NCBI RefSeq assembly: GCF_001766675.1 | Contig: NZ_MJLT01000045.1 | Coordinates: 186,001 to 250,000, forward strand | From: Arthrobacter sp. SW1 | Lineage (GTDB): Bacteria > Actinomycetota > Actinomycetes > Actinomycetales > Micrococcaceae | Direction of reading: 5' to 3' | Length of the DNA stretch: 64,000 nt | Shown: one piece after another, positions 50,373 to 58,508 of the stretch | How the letters are laid out: every line of letters starts with the position of its first letter | Numbering within the stretch: position 1 is the first letter of the stretch | The notes under the pieces: model-generated | The model's input: the letters and a program-made list of their open reading frames with translations, nothing else | Database searches by the model: none | Told to the model about the DNA's origin: nothing | Translations under genes and position numbers: made by a program

Positions 50373-51631
50373 GTGTCGCAAAGTACCCCCGCAGACCTTA
50401 AAAATCCCACCGGCCAGGCCGGCGCCATCGGCGTCGGCCTGTTCATGGGAGCCGGCGGACGCCTGGCTTCCACCGGCCCGGCCCTGATCTTCTCCTACGC
50501 CATTGCCGGCGTCATCGCCTACCTGCTGATGCGCGCCCTCGGCGAACTCATCATGTACCGCCAGACCTCCGGCTCCTTCGTCAGCTACGCCGGCGAGCTC
50601 TTCGGCAAGAAGGGCGCCTACCTCTCCGGCTGGATGTACTTCATCAACTGGGCCATGACCGGCATCGCCGAACTGATCGCGATCGGCCTGTACTTCCAGT
50701 TCTTCTTCCCCAACGTCCCCGTTGAACCGTGGGCACCTTCATGGTGGTCACCAACGCCCAGGTGGGCGAGGGGCACGCCTCCGTGGCCAACCTCTTCCAT
50801 GCCGATGGCGGCATGTTCCCCAAGGGCGGCCTGGTGATGATCCTGGTCCTCAACGCCGTGATCTTCGCCTACAACGCGATCGAACTGGTGGGCATCACCG
50901 CCGGCGAAATGGCCAACCCGGAACGTGAAGTTCCCAAGGCGATCCGCGCGGTCGTGCTGCGCATCGTGGTCTTCTACGTCGGTTCCGTGACCCTGCTCGC
51001 CATGCTGCTCCCGTCCGACCAGTACAAGGCCGGCACCAGCCCGTTCGTCACCGTGTTCGGCCAGATGGGCCTGGGCTGGATGGGCGACGTCATGAACATG
51101 ATCGTCATCACCGCCGCCCTGTCCTCCTGCAACTCGGGCCTGTACTCGATCGGCCGTATCTTCCGCACCATGGCCAACAACGGCCACGCCCCGCAGTGGC
51201 TCACCAAGATGTCCACCCGCCACGTGCCCTATGCCGCCATCCTGGCCATCGGCGTCGTGTACCTCGTGGGCATCCTGCTGAACATCTGGCTGGGCGGCTC
51301 GCACGCCTTCGACCTCGCGCTGAACACCGCCTCGATCGGCGTCATCTTCACGTGGGGCTCCATCTTCGCCAGCCAGATCATGCTGCGGAAGAAGAAGGGC
51401 CTGGTCTCCAGCCTGCCGATGCCCGGTTCGCCGTGGACCAGCTGGGTGGGCCTGGTGGCGCTGCTCGCCATCACGGTGCTGATCGGCTTCGACACCACGA
51501 CCAGCAAGAGCGGCGAAGTCTTCTACCTCGGTGCCTGGACCCTGGCCACCATTCCGTTCTTCGCCCTCCTGCTTTGGCTCGGCTGGCAGAAGGTCAAGAA
51601 CAACGAACCCAAGAGCGAGCTCTTCAGCTAG
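50373..51631 (+). pseudogene. Amino acid permease (APC family) with two internal deletions
   Basis: The coding sequence starts at a GTG (50373, AAGGAAC upstream) with SQSTPADLKNPTG and then jumps into GAIGVGLFMGAGGRLASTGP. The segment that normally leads into the first helix (an R-x-L-x-M-I-A-x-G-G type stretch) is missing in frame. The frame runs on to FFFPNVPVE at about 50726. Then about 40 family residues covering helix 5 are missing, and the reading frame changes: VGTFMVVTNAQ continues from 50729 to the stop at 51631. Everything else matches an AnsP/GabP-like permease at high quality, so the losses are recent. A sequencing or assembly fault cannot be excluded. Confidence 0.85.
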
Positions 51632-51730
51632 CAGCGCGGGGTCCCCGGCCGAGCGAAGCGAGGCGGGGGGAGCTGCGACGCGCTAGTTCCGGGCCGACCA
51701 GGCGAAGAACTCAAGCAGCCCTTAAAGCCG

Positions 51731-51764
51731 GCGACGGCGGCACTCACGCGGGTGCCGCCGTCGC
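51731..51764. terminator. Hairpin between the permease pseudogene and csbD
   Basis: GCGACGGCGGCAC (51731-51743) pairs perfectly with GTGCCGCCGTCGC (51752-51764) and is followed by TGTTTCTGTT. It probably stops transcription from both convergent genes. The rest of the gap from 51632 holds a GAGCGAAGCGAG-type small dyad and no gene. Confidence 0.75.
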
Positions 51765-51811
51765 TGTTTCTGTTGTTCCGCCGGGTTCCGGTCCCGAAGC
51801 CCGGCAGGGAA

Positions 51812-51988
51812 TCAGTCCTTCTTGAATTCGTCCTTGACGCCTTCGGCAACCTTCTTGGCGTCCGCGGCGAGCTGTTCCTTCTGGCCCTCGGCCTTCAGCT
51901 CGTCATTGTCCGTTGCCTTGCCGGCGGCTTCCTTGGCCTTTCCGGCCAGGTGCTCGGCTTCGTTCTTGATCTTGTCTCCGATACCCAT
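51812..51988 (-). CDS. CsbD-family stress protein
   Basis: A 58-residue, highly charged, probably disordered or helical protein: MGIGDKIKNEAEHLAGKAKE, then AAGKATDNDELKAEGQKEQL, ending VKDEFKKD. The pattern G-D-K-x-K-N-x-A-E, G-K-A-K-E and G-x-x-D-x-E-L-x-A-E-G matches CsbD, which in Bacillus is under general stress control. A perfect AAGGAGGT site lies nine bases before the ATG, in contrast to the leaderless style of neighbouring genes, and suggests high expression. It is below usual size cut-offs. Confidence 0.93.
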   Translation of the reverse strand: MGIGDKIKNEAEHLAGKAKEAAGKATDNDELKAEGQKEQLAADAKKVAEGVKDEFKKD

Positions 51989-52142
51989 GGGGCCAATACC
52001 TCCTTGTTTCGTTGAACATCAAGCAATTTCACCGTAACACGAAGCATGCTTAGCATTTCAAGTCGCCCCCGGAACTCCGCTGCCGGCACTTGCGCAGCGC
52101 AGGATTTCCGATACGCGCCGCGGTTCCGCTTAGGGTCGGGGA

Positions 52143-52805
52143 ATGAGCACCAAAGCCGCGAAGGTCCTTGCCCCGAAAATCACCCCCGTCCGCCTGGCGG
52201 AGTTGCGGGATGAGCCCGCGCCGGAGTTCCGGCCGGGTGAAAGGTACGACGGCGTGCGGTTCAGCCGGGTGCGCGCCGACGGGCAGGAGCTGGGCGGCGC
52301 TGACTTCCTCGAGTGTGAGTTCGACGGCGCCTCCTTCAACGGCACGCAGCTGCGCGGCGCCTCCTTCCGTGACTGCATCCTGGCCGAGCCGTATGCGCCG
52401 GTGCTGACCGCTGCCCGCAGCAGCTGGCGGGATGTGGAGATCAGCAACCCGCGCTGGGGCTCGGCCGAGATGTACGAAGGCGGCTGGCAGTCCGTGCGGA
52501 TCGACGGCGGCAAGCTGGACTTCCTGAACCTGCGCGGCTCCAAGCTCCAGGACGTCCAGGTGAGCGGCTGCATCATCAACGAACTGGACCTGGGCTCTTG
52601 CGCTGCCAACCGCGTGGCCTTCACGGACTGCACCATCGGCACGCTTGATCTGGGTGGAGCGAAGCTCAAGGATGTGGACCTCCGCGGTTCCGAATTCCGG
52701 GCCGTCAATGGGCTGGACGGCTTGTCCGGCCTGGTGATCGACGACTACCAGCTCAGCCTCCTCGCGCCGCTGTTGGCCGGGCATCTGGGCATCCGCGTGC
52801 TGTAA
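52143..52805 (+). CDS. Pentapeptide-repeat protein
   Basis: A 220-residue protein with runs of the A(D/N)LXX-type repeat: GGADFLECEFDGASFNGTQL, RGASFRDCIL, then after a less regular middle, LDFLNLRGSKLQDVQVSGC, LDLGSCAANRVAFTDCTIGT and LDLGGAKLKDVDLRGSEFRA. Such proteins form right-handed beta-helices; some mimic DNA and protect gyrase, but most have unknown roles. The first 40 residues are non-repetitive. TAGGGT six bases before the ATG suggests leaderless reading. The gene ends just before the phenylacetate-type promoter. Confidence 0.87.
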   Translation: MSTKAAKVLAPKITPVRLAELRDEPAPEFRPGERYDGVRFSRVRADGQELGGADFLECEFDGASFNGTQLRGASFRDCILAEPYAPVLTAARSSWRDVEISNPRWGSAEMYEGGWQSVRIDGGKLDFLNLRGSKLQDVQVSGCIINELDLGSCAANRVAFTDCTIGTLDLGGAKLKDVDLRGSEFRAVNGLDGLSGLVIDDYQLSLLAPLLAGHLGIRVL

Positions 52806-52821
52806 CCGCCGCACTTTTCTG

Positions 52822-52871
52822 TTGACCGGGGACGGGCGCAGTGTAATCTTTATAGAACGAACGGTCGGTAA
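52822..52871 (+). promoter_or_regulatory. Promoter and TetR/PaaR-type operator before the thiolase operon
   Basis: TTGACC (52822-52827) and TAATCT (52844-52849), spaced 16 bases, form a good promoter. Overlapping its start point is CGAACGGTCGGTAA (52858-52871). The same CGAACGGYCGGTMA core recurs before paaZ at 58413-58426. The shared site suggests one TetR-type repressor. Confidence 0.8.
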
Positions 52872-52907
52872 ATTATTCGCCGGCCCCGCTCCGTGAAGGA
52901 TGTGCTC

Positions 52908-54131
52908 ATGGCCGAGGCTTTTCTTGTTGGCGGCGTCCGTACGCCCGTGGGCCGCTACGGCGGCTCCCTGTCCGCAGTCCGCCCCGACGACCTCGCAGGG
53001 TTGGTGGTAGGAGAAGCAGTGGCGCGGGCCGGCGTCGACCCCGACTCGATCGATGAGGTGATCCTCGGCAACGCCAATGGAGCCGGCGAGGAAAACCGCA
53101 ACGTCGCCCGCATGGCCGTCCTCCTGGCCGGACTTCCCCTCCACATCCCCGGCATCACGGTCAACCGCCTCTGCGCCTCCGGCATGAGCGCCATCATCAT
53201 GGCGAGCCACATGATCAAGGCCGGTGCCGCGGACATCGTGGTGGCTGGCGGCGTCGAATCCATGAGCCGGGCACCCTGGGTCCAGGAAAAACCCGCCACC
53301 GCCTTCGCTAAGCCCGGACAGATCTTCGACACCTCGATCGGCTGGCGCTTCGCCAACCCGCGCTTCACCAAGGGGGACCTCTCCCGCGACGGCAAGATGA
53401 CATACTCCATGCCGGAAACCGCCGAGGAAGTCGGCCGCGTGGACGGCATTTCCCGCGAGGACGCGGACGCTTTTGCAGTCCGCTCCCACGAACTGGCGCT
53501 CGCCGCGATCGCCGCGGGCCGCTTCAAGGAGGAAATCGTCCCGGTGACGGTCAAGACCCGCAAGGGCGAAACCGTCGTCGACACCGATGAAGGCCCCCGC
53601 GAGGGAACCACCCTTGACGTCCTCGCCGGGCTGAAGCCGGTGGTCCCGGGCGGCTCGATCGTCACCGCCGGTAACTCCTCAAGCCTGAACGACGGCGCCT
53701 CCGCGATCATTGTCGCCTCCGAGGCCGCCATCCAGAAATACGGACTCACCCCGCGTGCCAGGATCATCGACGGCGGTGCCGCCGGCTGTGAACCGGAAAT
53801 CATGGGCATCGGTCCCGTTCCGGCCACTCGGAAAATCCTGGACCGCAGCGGGCTCTCGGTATCGGACATCGGCGCCGTGGAGCTCAACGAAGCCTTCGCC
53901 ACCCAGTCGCTCGCCAGCATGCGCCGCCTGGGCCTGGACCAGGGCATCGTGAACAACGACGGCGGCGCCATCGCTTTGGGGCATCCGCTCGGTTCCAGCG
54001 GATCGCGGATCGCGATCACCCTGCTGGGGCGCATGGAGCGTGAATTGTCGGGGGCCGGCCGTAGGATCGGCCTTGCAACGATGTGCATCGGCGTCGGGCA
54101 AGGCTCGGCACTTCTCCTGGAAGGCGTGTAA
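52908..54131 (+). CDS. Acetyl-CoA acyltransferase (thiolase), phenylacetate-type
   Basis: A 407-residue thiolase. The nucleophilic cysteine 89 lies in VNRLCASGMSAI; the histidine in LGHPLGSSGSRI and the second cysteine in TMCIGVGQGSALLLEG complete the active site. In this cluster it most likely acts as the beta-ketoadipyl-CoA / 3-oxo-5,6-dehydrosuberyl-CoA thiolase (PaaJ role). The ATG at 52908 has AAGGA upstream; a GTG five codons before is less likely. Its stop overlaps the next start (TAATG). Other thiolase roles cannot be excluded by sequence. Confidence 0.88.
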   Translation: MAEAFLVGGVRTPVGRYGGSLSAVRPDDLAGLVVGEAVARAGVDPDSIDEVILGNANGAGEENRNVARMAVLLAGLPLHIPGITVNRLCASGMSAIIMASHMIKAGAADIVVAGGVESMSRAPWVQEKPATAFAKPGQIFDTSIGWRFANPRFTKGDLSRDGKMTYSMPETAEEVGRVDGISREDADAFAVRSHELALAAIAAGRFKEEIVPVTVKTRKGETVVDTDEGPREGTTLDVLAGLKPVVPGGSIVTAGNSSSLNDGASAIIVASEAAIQKYGLTPRARIIDGGAAGCEPEIMGIGPVPATRKILDRSGLSVSDIGAVELNEAFATQSLASMRRLGLDQGIVNNDGGAIALGHPLGSSGSRIAITLLGRMERELSGAGRRIGLATMCIGVGQGSALLLEGV

Positions 54132-54949
54132 TGGCACAGGATTCCCCGCAGCTGCCGGAAAAGCAGCTGGACCCGGCCGGTTTCAGCACCCTGCTGATCG
54201 AAGAGCAGGAAGACCGGCTGACCGTCCTGCTCAACCGTCCGGAGGTCCGCAACGCCATCGACCAGCAGATGGTGGACGAGCTCCACCGCGTCTGCGAATA
54301 CCTGGAACGCGAGCCGAAGATCCTCATCATCGCCGGCAGCGAAGGTGTTTTCGCCTCCGGTGCGGACATCGGACAGCTGCGGGACCGCCGTCGGGATGAC
54401 GCCCTGCGCGGCATCAACTCGACCATATTCGCCCGCATCGCCAAACTCCCCATGCCGGTCATCGCCGCAATCGACGGGTACTGCCTGGGCGGCGGCGCCG
54501 AACTGGCCTACGCCGCGGACTTCCGCATCGGCACCCCGGCCGTGCGGATCGGCAACCCGGAAACCGGGCTCGGCATCATGGCCGCCGCCGGCGCCACCTG
54601 GCGGCTCAAGGAGCTGGTAGGGGAGCCCCTCGCCAAGGAGATCCTGCTGGCCGGTGCCGTGCTGCGGGCCGAAGAAGCCCTGCGGATCAACCTCATCACC
54701 GGGATCTACGAGGCCCCGGTGCTGATGGACGCCGCCCACAAGCTCGCCGACCGGATTGCCCGCCAGGACCCGCTGGCCGTCCGCATCACCAAGACCGTCT
54801 TCCATGCTCCCGCGGAAGCGCACCCAGTGATCGACACCCTCGCCCAAGGGATCCTCTTTGAATCCCAGGCCAAATTCGACCGCATGCAGGACTTCCTCGA
54901 CAAAAAGATGGCGGACAGGATCGCCAAGAAGGACGGAACCACCCCATGA
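54131..54949 (+). CDS. Enoyl-CoA hydratase/isomerase (phenylacetate cluster)
   Basis: A 272-residue crotonase-fold enzyme. Features are LTVLLNRPEVRNAIDQQMVD, the oxyanion region FASGADIGQLRDR, and the family core IAAIDGYCLGGGAELAYAADF followed by NPETGLGIMAAAGATWRL, with the glutamate used in hydration. Role is probably PaaF- or PaaG-like, hydrating or isomerising ring-opened CoA esters. Both its start (TAATG) and stop (ATGA) overlap the neighbouring genes, so the three genes are tightly coupled. Confidence 0.87.
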   Translation: MAQDSPQLPEKQLDPAGFSTLLIEEQEDRLTVLLNRPEVRNAIDQQMVDELHRVCEYLEREPKILIIAGSEGVFASGADIGQLRDRRRDDALRGINSTIFARIAKLPMPVIAAIDGYCLGGGAELAYAADFRIGTPAVRIGNPETGLGIMAAAGATWRLKELVGEPLAKEILLAGAVLRAEEALRINLITGIYEAPVLMDAAHKLADRIARQDPLAVRITKTVFHAPAEAHPVIDTLAQGILFESQAKFDRMQDFLDKKMADRIAKKDGTTP

Positions 54950-55809
54950 GCACCGTTGCCGCAATTCCGCACGTCGTAGGAGTCCTCGGCGGCGGCCGCA
55001 TGGGCGCCGGCATTGCCCACGCCTTCCTCGTCAAGGGCGCCACGGTGATTGTGGTGGAGCGCGACGCCGAAGCCGCCGCGGGCGCGCACGCCCGGGTGTC
55101 CGACGCCGTCGCCAAGTCCGCTGCCCGCGGCACCCTTGGTGAAACGGCAGAAGAGGCGCTCGCCCGCTTCAGCACCTCCACCGATTACGAATCATTCATC
55201 CACTGCGGCCTGGTGGTCGAGGCCGTGCCCGAGGATTACGAACTCAAGGCAACTGCGCTCACGGCCGTCGAATCACATCTGTCCGCAGACGCTTTCCTGG
55301 CCTCCAACACCTCATCCCTTTCGGTGTCCGGGCTGGCGTCGGAACTGCACCGCCCGGCCAATTTCCTGGGCCTGCACTTCTTCAACCCGGTCCCTGCGTC
55401 CACCCTTATCGAAGTGGTGCTGGGCAAGCAGACGTCCGCCGGACTCGCCGCCACCGCGAAAGGCTGGGTGGAGGCACTCGGCAAGACCGCCGTCGTCGTC
55501 AATGACGCTCCCGGTTTCGCGTCCTCACGGCTCGGCGTGGCGATCGCCCTCGAAGCCATGCGGATGGTGGAAGAAGGCGTGGCCTCAGCCGAGGATATCG
55601 ACGCCGCCATGGTGCTGGGCTACAAGCACCCCACCGGCCCGCTCAAGACCACGGACATCGTGGGCCTGGACGTGCGCCTGGGCATCGCCGAGTACCTGCA
55701 CTCCACGCTGGGGGAGCGTTTCGCCCCGCCGCAGATCCTGCGCGACAAAGTGGCCCGCGGCGAACTCGGGCGCAAGACCGGCAAGGGCTTCTTCGACTGG
55801 AAAGACTGA
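54946..55809 (+). CDS. 3-Hydroxyacyl-CoA dehydrogenase (PaaH-like)
   Basis: A 287-residue NAD-dependent dehydrogenase. The Rossmann motif is VVGVLGGGRMGAGIAHAFLV, with VVERDAEAA after strand 2. The catalytic region shows LASNTSSLSVSGLAS and GLHFFNPVPASTLIEVV; the C-terminal domain includes YKHPTGPLKTTDIVGLDVRL and ends GRKTGKGFFDWKD, a typical end. It oxidises the 3-hydroxyadipyl-CoA-type intermediate before the thiolase step. Last gene of this operon; only seven bases separate it from the convergent SGNH gene. Confidence 0.9.
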   Translation: MSTVAAIPHVVGVLGGGRMGAGIAHAFLVKGATVIVVERDAEAAAGAHARVSDAVAKSAARGTLGETAEEALARFSTSTDYESFIHCGLVVEAVPEDYELKATALTAVESHLSADAFLASNTSSLSVSGLASELHRPANFLGLHFFNPVPASTLIEVVLGKQTSAGLAATAKGWVEALGKTAVVVNDAPGFASSRLGVAIALEAMRMVEEGVASAEDIDAAMVLGYKHPTGPLKTTDIVGLDVRLGIAEYLHSTLGERFAPPQILRDKVARGELGRKTGKGFFDWKD

Positions 55810-55816
55810 GCAGCTC

Positions 55817-56629
55817 CTACCTCTTGAGGGCTGCGTTCACCGCGGTGCGGTAGCCGTTGTTGTAACCGGCTGCGTTCGGATGGAAGGTGTCCGGGTTCAG
55901 GACGTTCCCGTCGAAGTTGATCCACGGATTGTCCGAGCCGATGCCATGGTCGAGGAACCGCTGGGTCACGTCAACGTAGCGTGCACCCGCGGCCCGGGCC
56001 CCTGCGGCGATGGCAGCGTTCAGGGCGTCGGCCATGGAGTTGAAGGTGGCTGCGAGGAGCTGTTGCCGGGGCGGCATGGTGCCGGTGATGGTGAAGAGCC
56101 GTGGATAGCCGGTGACTACGACGTCGGCAGATGGTGCCAGGGAACGCAGGTACGTGACCAGTGCCGCGACCTTGGCGGGAAGCAGCGTGAGCGCAGCCTG
56201 CGCGTTCCCCACGGCCGCGGCACAGGCCGAACCCACTGGATCGGGAACGCAGGCTGCGGCCACGGCCCCGGTGCCGACGTCGTTTCCGCCCACAGTGAGG
56301 GAAAGCTCGCCCGCGCCGGCAAGGAGTGCGGCGTTGTTCGTGGCAATGACTGCGGCGTCCGTGGTGCCCGCCCCGAAACATCCCAGGTTGGTGCCGCCCA
56401 GGAGCGTGGGGTACGCGGCTGCGGACTGGAAGCACGGCGGGGCGGAGGGTCCGCCGCCCGTGCCCGCCGCGTAGGAGTCGCCGAGGCCCACATAGGCCGT
56501 GGCCTGCTTGGCTGCGGTGTCCGTGGAAGCCGCCTGGGCCGGGGCTCCGGTCAGGGTGAAAGACAGGAACACGGCGGCAAGTGATGCCGCCAAAGTATGC
56601 GCGCGGGACTGAAGATGGTGCGGTTTCAT
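55817..56629 (-). CDS. Secreted SGNH/GDSL hydrolase
   Basis: A 270-residue secreted esterase or lipase. A signal peptide (HTLAASLAAVFLSFTLTGAP, cleaved after AQA) is followed by YVGLGDSYAAGTGGG (block I serine), LSLTVGGNDVGTGAV (block III asparagine), and DTFHPNAAGYNNGYR (block V Asp and His). Four to six cysteines suggest disulfides, as in Streptomyces SGNH lipases. The ATG at 56629 has AAGGGG upstream. It interrupts the phenylacetate cluster and has no obvious link to it. Confidence 0.9.
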   Translation of the reverse strand: MKPHHLQSRAHTLAASLAAVFLSFTLTGAPAQAASTDTAAKQATAYVGLGDSYAAGTGGGPSAPPCFQSAAAYPTLLGGTNLGCFGAGTTDAAVIATNNAALLAGAGELSLTVGGNDVGTGAVAAACVPDPVGSACAAAVGNAQAALTLLPAKVAALVTYLRSLAPSADVVVTGYPRLFTITGTMPPRQQLLAATFNSMADALNAAIAAGARAAGARYVDVTQRFLDHGIGSDNPWINFDGNVLNPDTFHPNAAGYNNGYRTAVNAALKR

Positions 56630-56781
56630 CGGATTCCCCTTGGTCTTGACGAAGCGGCGTCTCAAAAGGGCGCTGTGTTTGTGACGCTACTCCGGGCGGG
56701 GCCGCCGGTCACGAGTAGCCGGTACTCGTCTCGGTCACCGGCCGGGCCCGGCTTTCTTGAGGGCCGCGTTACGCTGAAGCC

Positions 56782-57375
56782 GTGACGACGATTGCTCCTG
56801 TAACCCTCTCCGGCCGTTTGGTGACCCTGGAGCCGTTGCAGCCTGAACACCACGACGGCCTCGTGGAGGCCGCCAAGGACGGCGAACTCTGGAAGCTTTG
56901 GTACACCTCGGTGCCCACGCCGGAAGGCATGGCGGCCGAGATCGAGCGCCGCCTCACCCTGCAGGAACGGGGTTCCATGCTGCCTTTCGCTACCCGGCTT
57001 AACGGCAGCGGCCGGCTGATCGGCATGACCACCTACATGAACATCGACGCCGCCACCCCGCGCGTCGAAATCGGCTCCACCTGGAACGCCGTCTCGGCGC
57101 ACGGCAGCGGCAGCAACCCGGAATCGAAGCTCCTGCTCCTGCGCCACGCCTTCGAAACACTGGGCTGCCCCGCCGTCGAATTCCGTACGCACTGGCTCAA
57201 CCACCAGTCCCGGGAAGCGATCGCCCGGCTCGGCGCAAAGCAGGACGGAGTGCTGCGGAACCACTCCCGCACCTCCGATGGTGTGCTGCGGGACACCGTG
57301 GTGTTTTCCATCCTGGAACACGAATGGCCGGCGGTGCGCACGAACCTCGAGTTCCGGCTCGCCAAGAGGGCCTGA
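56782..57375 (+). CDS. GNAT-family N-acetyltransferase
   Basis: A 197-residue acetyltransferase of the RimJ/RimL-like type. Features are SGRLVTLEPLQPEHHDGLVE, RLIGMTTYMNIDAATPRVEI, a region ESKLLLLRHAFETLGCPAVE, and FRTHWLNHQSREAIARLGAK, the usual order of this fold. It may acetylate a ribosomal protein N-terminus, an antibiotic or an amino acid; the sequence does not say. GTG start lies six bases after TACGCT. First gene of a three-gene operon with the phosphatase and a small membrane protein. Confidence 0.86.
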   Translation: MTTIAPVTLSGRLVTLEPLQPEHHDGLVEAAKDGELWKLWYTSVPTPEGMAAEIERRLTLQERGSMLPFATRLNGSGRLIGMTTYMNIDAATPRVEIGSTWNAVSAHGSGSNPESKLLLLRHAFETLGCPAVEFRTHWLNHQSREAIARLGAKQDGVLRNHSRTSDGVLRDTVVFSILEHEWPAVRTNLEFRLAKRA

Positions 57376-57377
57376 GC

Positions 57378-58115
57378 ATGGATGGGACGTTGCCGGAAAC
57401 CGGCATGCAGCAGGTGGATTGGGACGGCGCTGTTGATTGGGACGGCGCTGTCAACGCCTGGCATGTGGCGGGCAGCGTGTACCGGATGGGCCGGCGTGAA
57501 TGGGTTACCGAGGCCGGCTGGCAGCAGATGTACGACGACGGCGTCCGCACCGTGATCGACCTGCGGAACCTCCGCGAGCAGCAGCGCCGCCCGAGCGACC
57601 CGCAGGTGCCCGAGGCCCTGTTGCGCCGTTTCGAGGTACTCAGCTGCCCCACGGAAGATCCCGACGCCGAGGACTTCGCCGAACTGTTCGGGCCGTACTT
57701 GCGGGATCCGGCGCACTACGGCGACTACCTGCGGCTCTTCTCCACCCGGCTCGCCGCGGTCTTCAAGGGAATTGCCGCCGCACAAGGCAAAGTGGTGGTG
57801 CACTGCTCTGCCGGCCGGGACCGCAGTGGCATCATCGCCGTCATGCTCCAGCTGCTGGCCGGCGCCGGCGAGGACGTTATTGTCCGCGGTTACCGGCAGG
57901 GCTTGCGCGGCATCAACGAACGGCACCGCACGCACGGAGTGCCCCATGTCCACGAACAGTACCTGGACGAAGCCGGATTGCAGGCCGTGTTGGCACAACG
58001 CGAAGCCAGCCTGAGGGCATTCATCCGGGCCTTGGACGTGCCCGCGTTCCTCGCGGCCAACGGCCTGGCTCCGGAGGAGATCGCGGCGCTTCACAACAAG
58101 CTGGAGGAATCATGA
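57378..58115 (+). CDS. Tyrosine-protein phosphatase (PtpB-like, DSP/PTP family)
   Basis: A 245-residue phosphatase with the PTP loop HCSAGRDRSG, matching the mycobacterial PtpB / lipid and protein tyrosine phosphatase group, and the preceding VIDLRNLREQQRRPSDPQ segment, typical of the family. The N-terminus contains a small perfect repeat, DWDGAV twice, from an 18-base tandem duplication at about 57418-57453. The ATG at 57378 follows the GNAT stop by two bases. Its stop overlaps the next start (ATGA). Substrate unknown. Confidence 0.88.
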   Translation: MDGTLPETGMQQVDWDGAVDWDGAVNAWHVAGSVYRMGRREWVTEAGWQQMYDDGVRTVIDLRNLREQQRRPSDPQVPEALLRRFEVLSCPTEDPDAEDFAELFGPYLRDPAHYGDYLRLFSTRLAAVFKGIAAAQGKVVVHCSAGRDRSGIIAVMLQLLAGAGEDVIVRGYRQGLRGINERHRTHGVPHVHEQYLDEAGLQAVLAQREASLRAFIRALDVPAFLAANGLAPEEIAALHNKLEES

Positions 58116-58360
58116 CCATCTGGAAATACCTGGCAGCAAGCTTCGCTATCGCCGGGGTGGTGCTGATGCTGGCCGGGCCCTTGTGGGCCCTGATCGATTC
58201 GGACTTCGGTACCAGCAGCGAAAACTTCGGCCTCGGCGACGGGACCGTGCACGGGGAGTGGCTGCCAGGGCAGATCGTGCTGATGGTGCTGGGCGGCGTA
58301 TTCTGCGTGCTCGCCATCGCGGCCGCACTGATGCTGCGGCGTGAAGCCGGCAAGGAGTAA
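58112..58360 (+). CDS. Small two-helix membrane protein
   Basis: An 82-residue protein with one helix near the N-terminus (YLAASFAIAGVVLMLAGPLW), a hydrophilic external loop (DSDFGTSSENFGLGDGTVHG) and a second helix (QIVLMVLGGVFCVLAIAAAL) ending in a basic tail. The ATG overlaps the phosphatase stop (ATGA), so it is translationally coupled and probably real despite its size. No family recognised. It may anchor or assist the phosphatase, but this is inferred only from the overlap. Confidence 0.75.
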   Translation: MTIWKYLAASFAIAGVVLMLAGPLWALIDSDFGTSSENFGLGDGTVHGEWLPGQIVLMVLGGVFCVLAIAAALMLRREAGKE

Positions 58361-58371
58361 CGGCCAGGCCA

Positions 58372-58430
58372 TTAACAGCAGCACGGTGGTCATGTATTCT
58401 TGGATTGATTACCGAACGGCCGGTCAGTAA
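58372..58430 (+). promoter_or_regulatory. Promoter and TetR/PaaR-type operator before paaZ
   Basis: TTAACA (58372-58377) and TATTCT (58395-58400), spaced 17 bases, form a strong promoter. A 22-base near-palindrome follows at 58409-58430 (arms TTACCGA and GTCAGTAA), containing the CGAACGGCCGGTCA core shared with 52858-52871. It covers the start point, as expected for a repressor. Confidence 0.82.
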
Positions 58431-58508
58431 TTTCCGTTGGAAAACAGTTCCTGGAAAACACGTCCCGCCGTTCGCTTCCGTTCCCCGCCTTGGAAGGACC
58501 CGTCGACG

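Noticed and set aside
50729..51631. Permease C-terminal part as an independent gene
   Set aside because: It starts inside a conserved transmembrane core of the APC family and lacks the N-terminal helices; it is better read as the second part of a damaged gene.
51636..51675. GAGCGAAGCGAG-type dyad, and a similar CTCCGCTGCGCTCC dyad near 47547
   Set aside because: Short GC-rich dyads of this kind arise easily in this base composition; not enough to call a repeat family.
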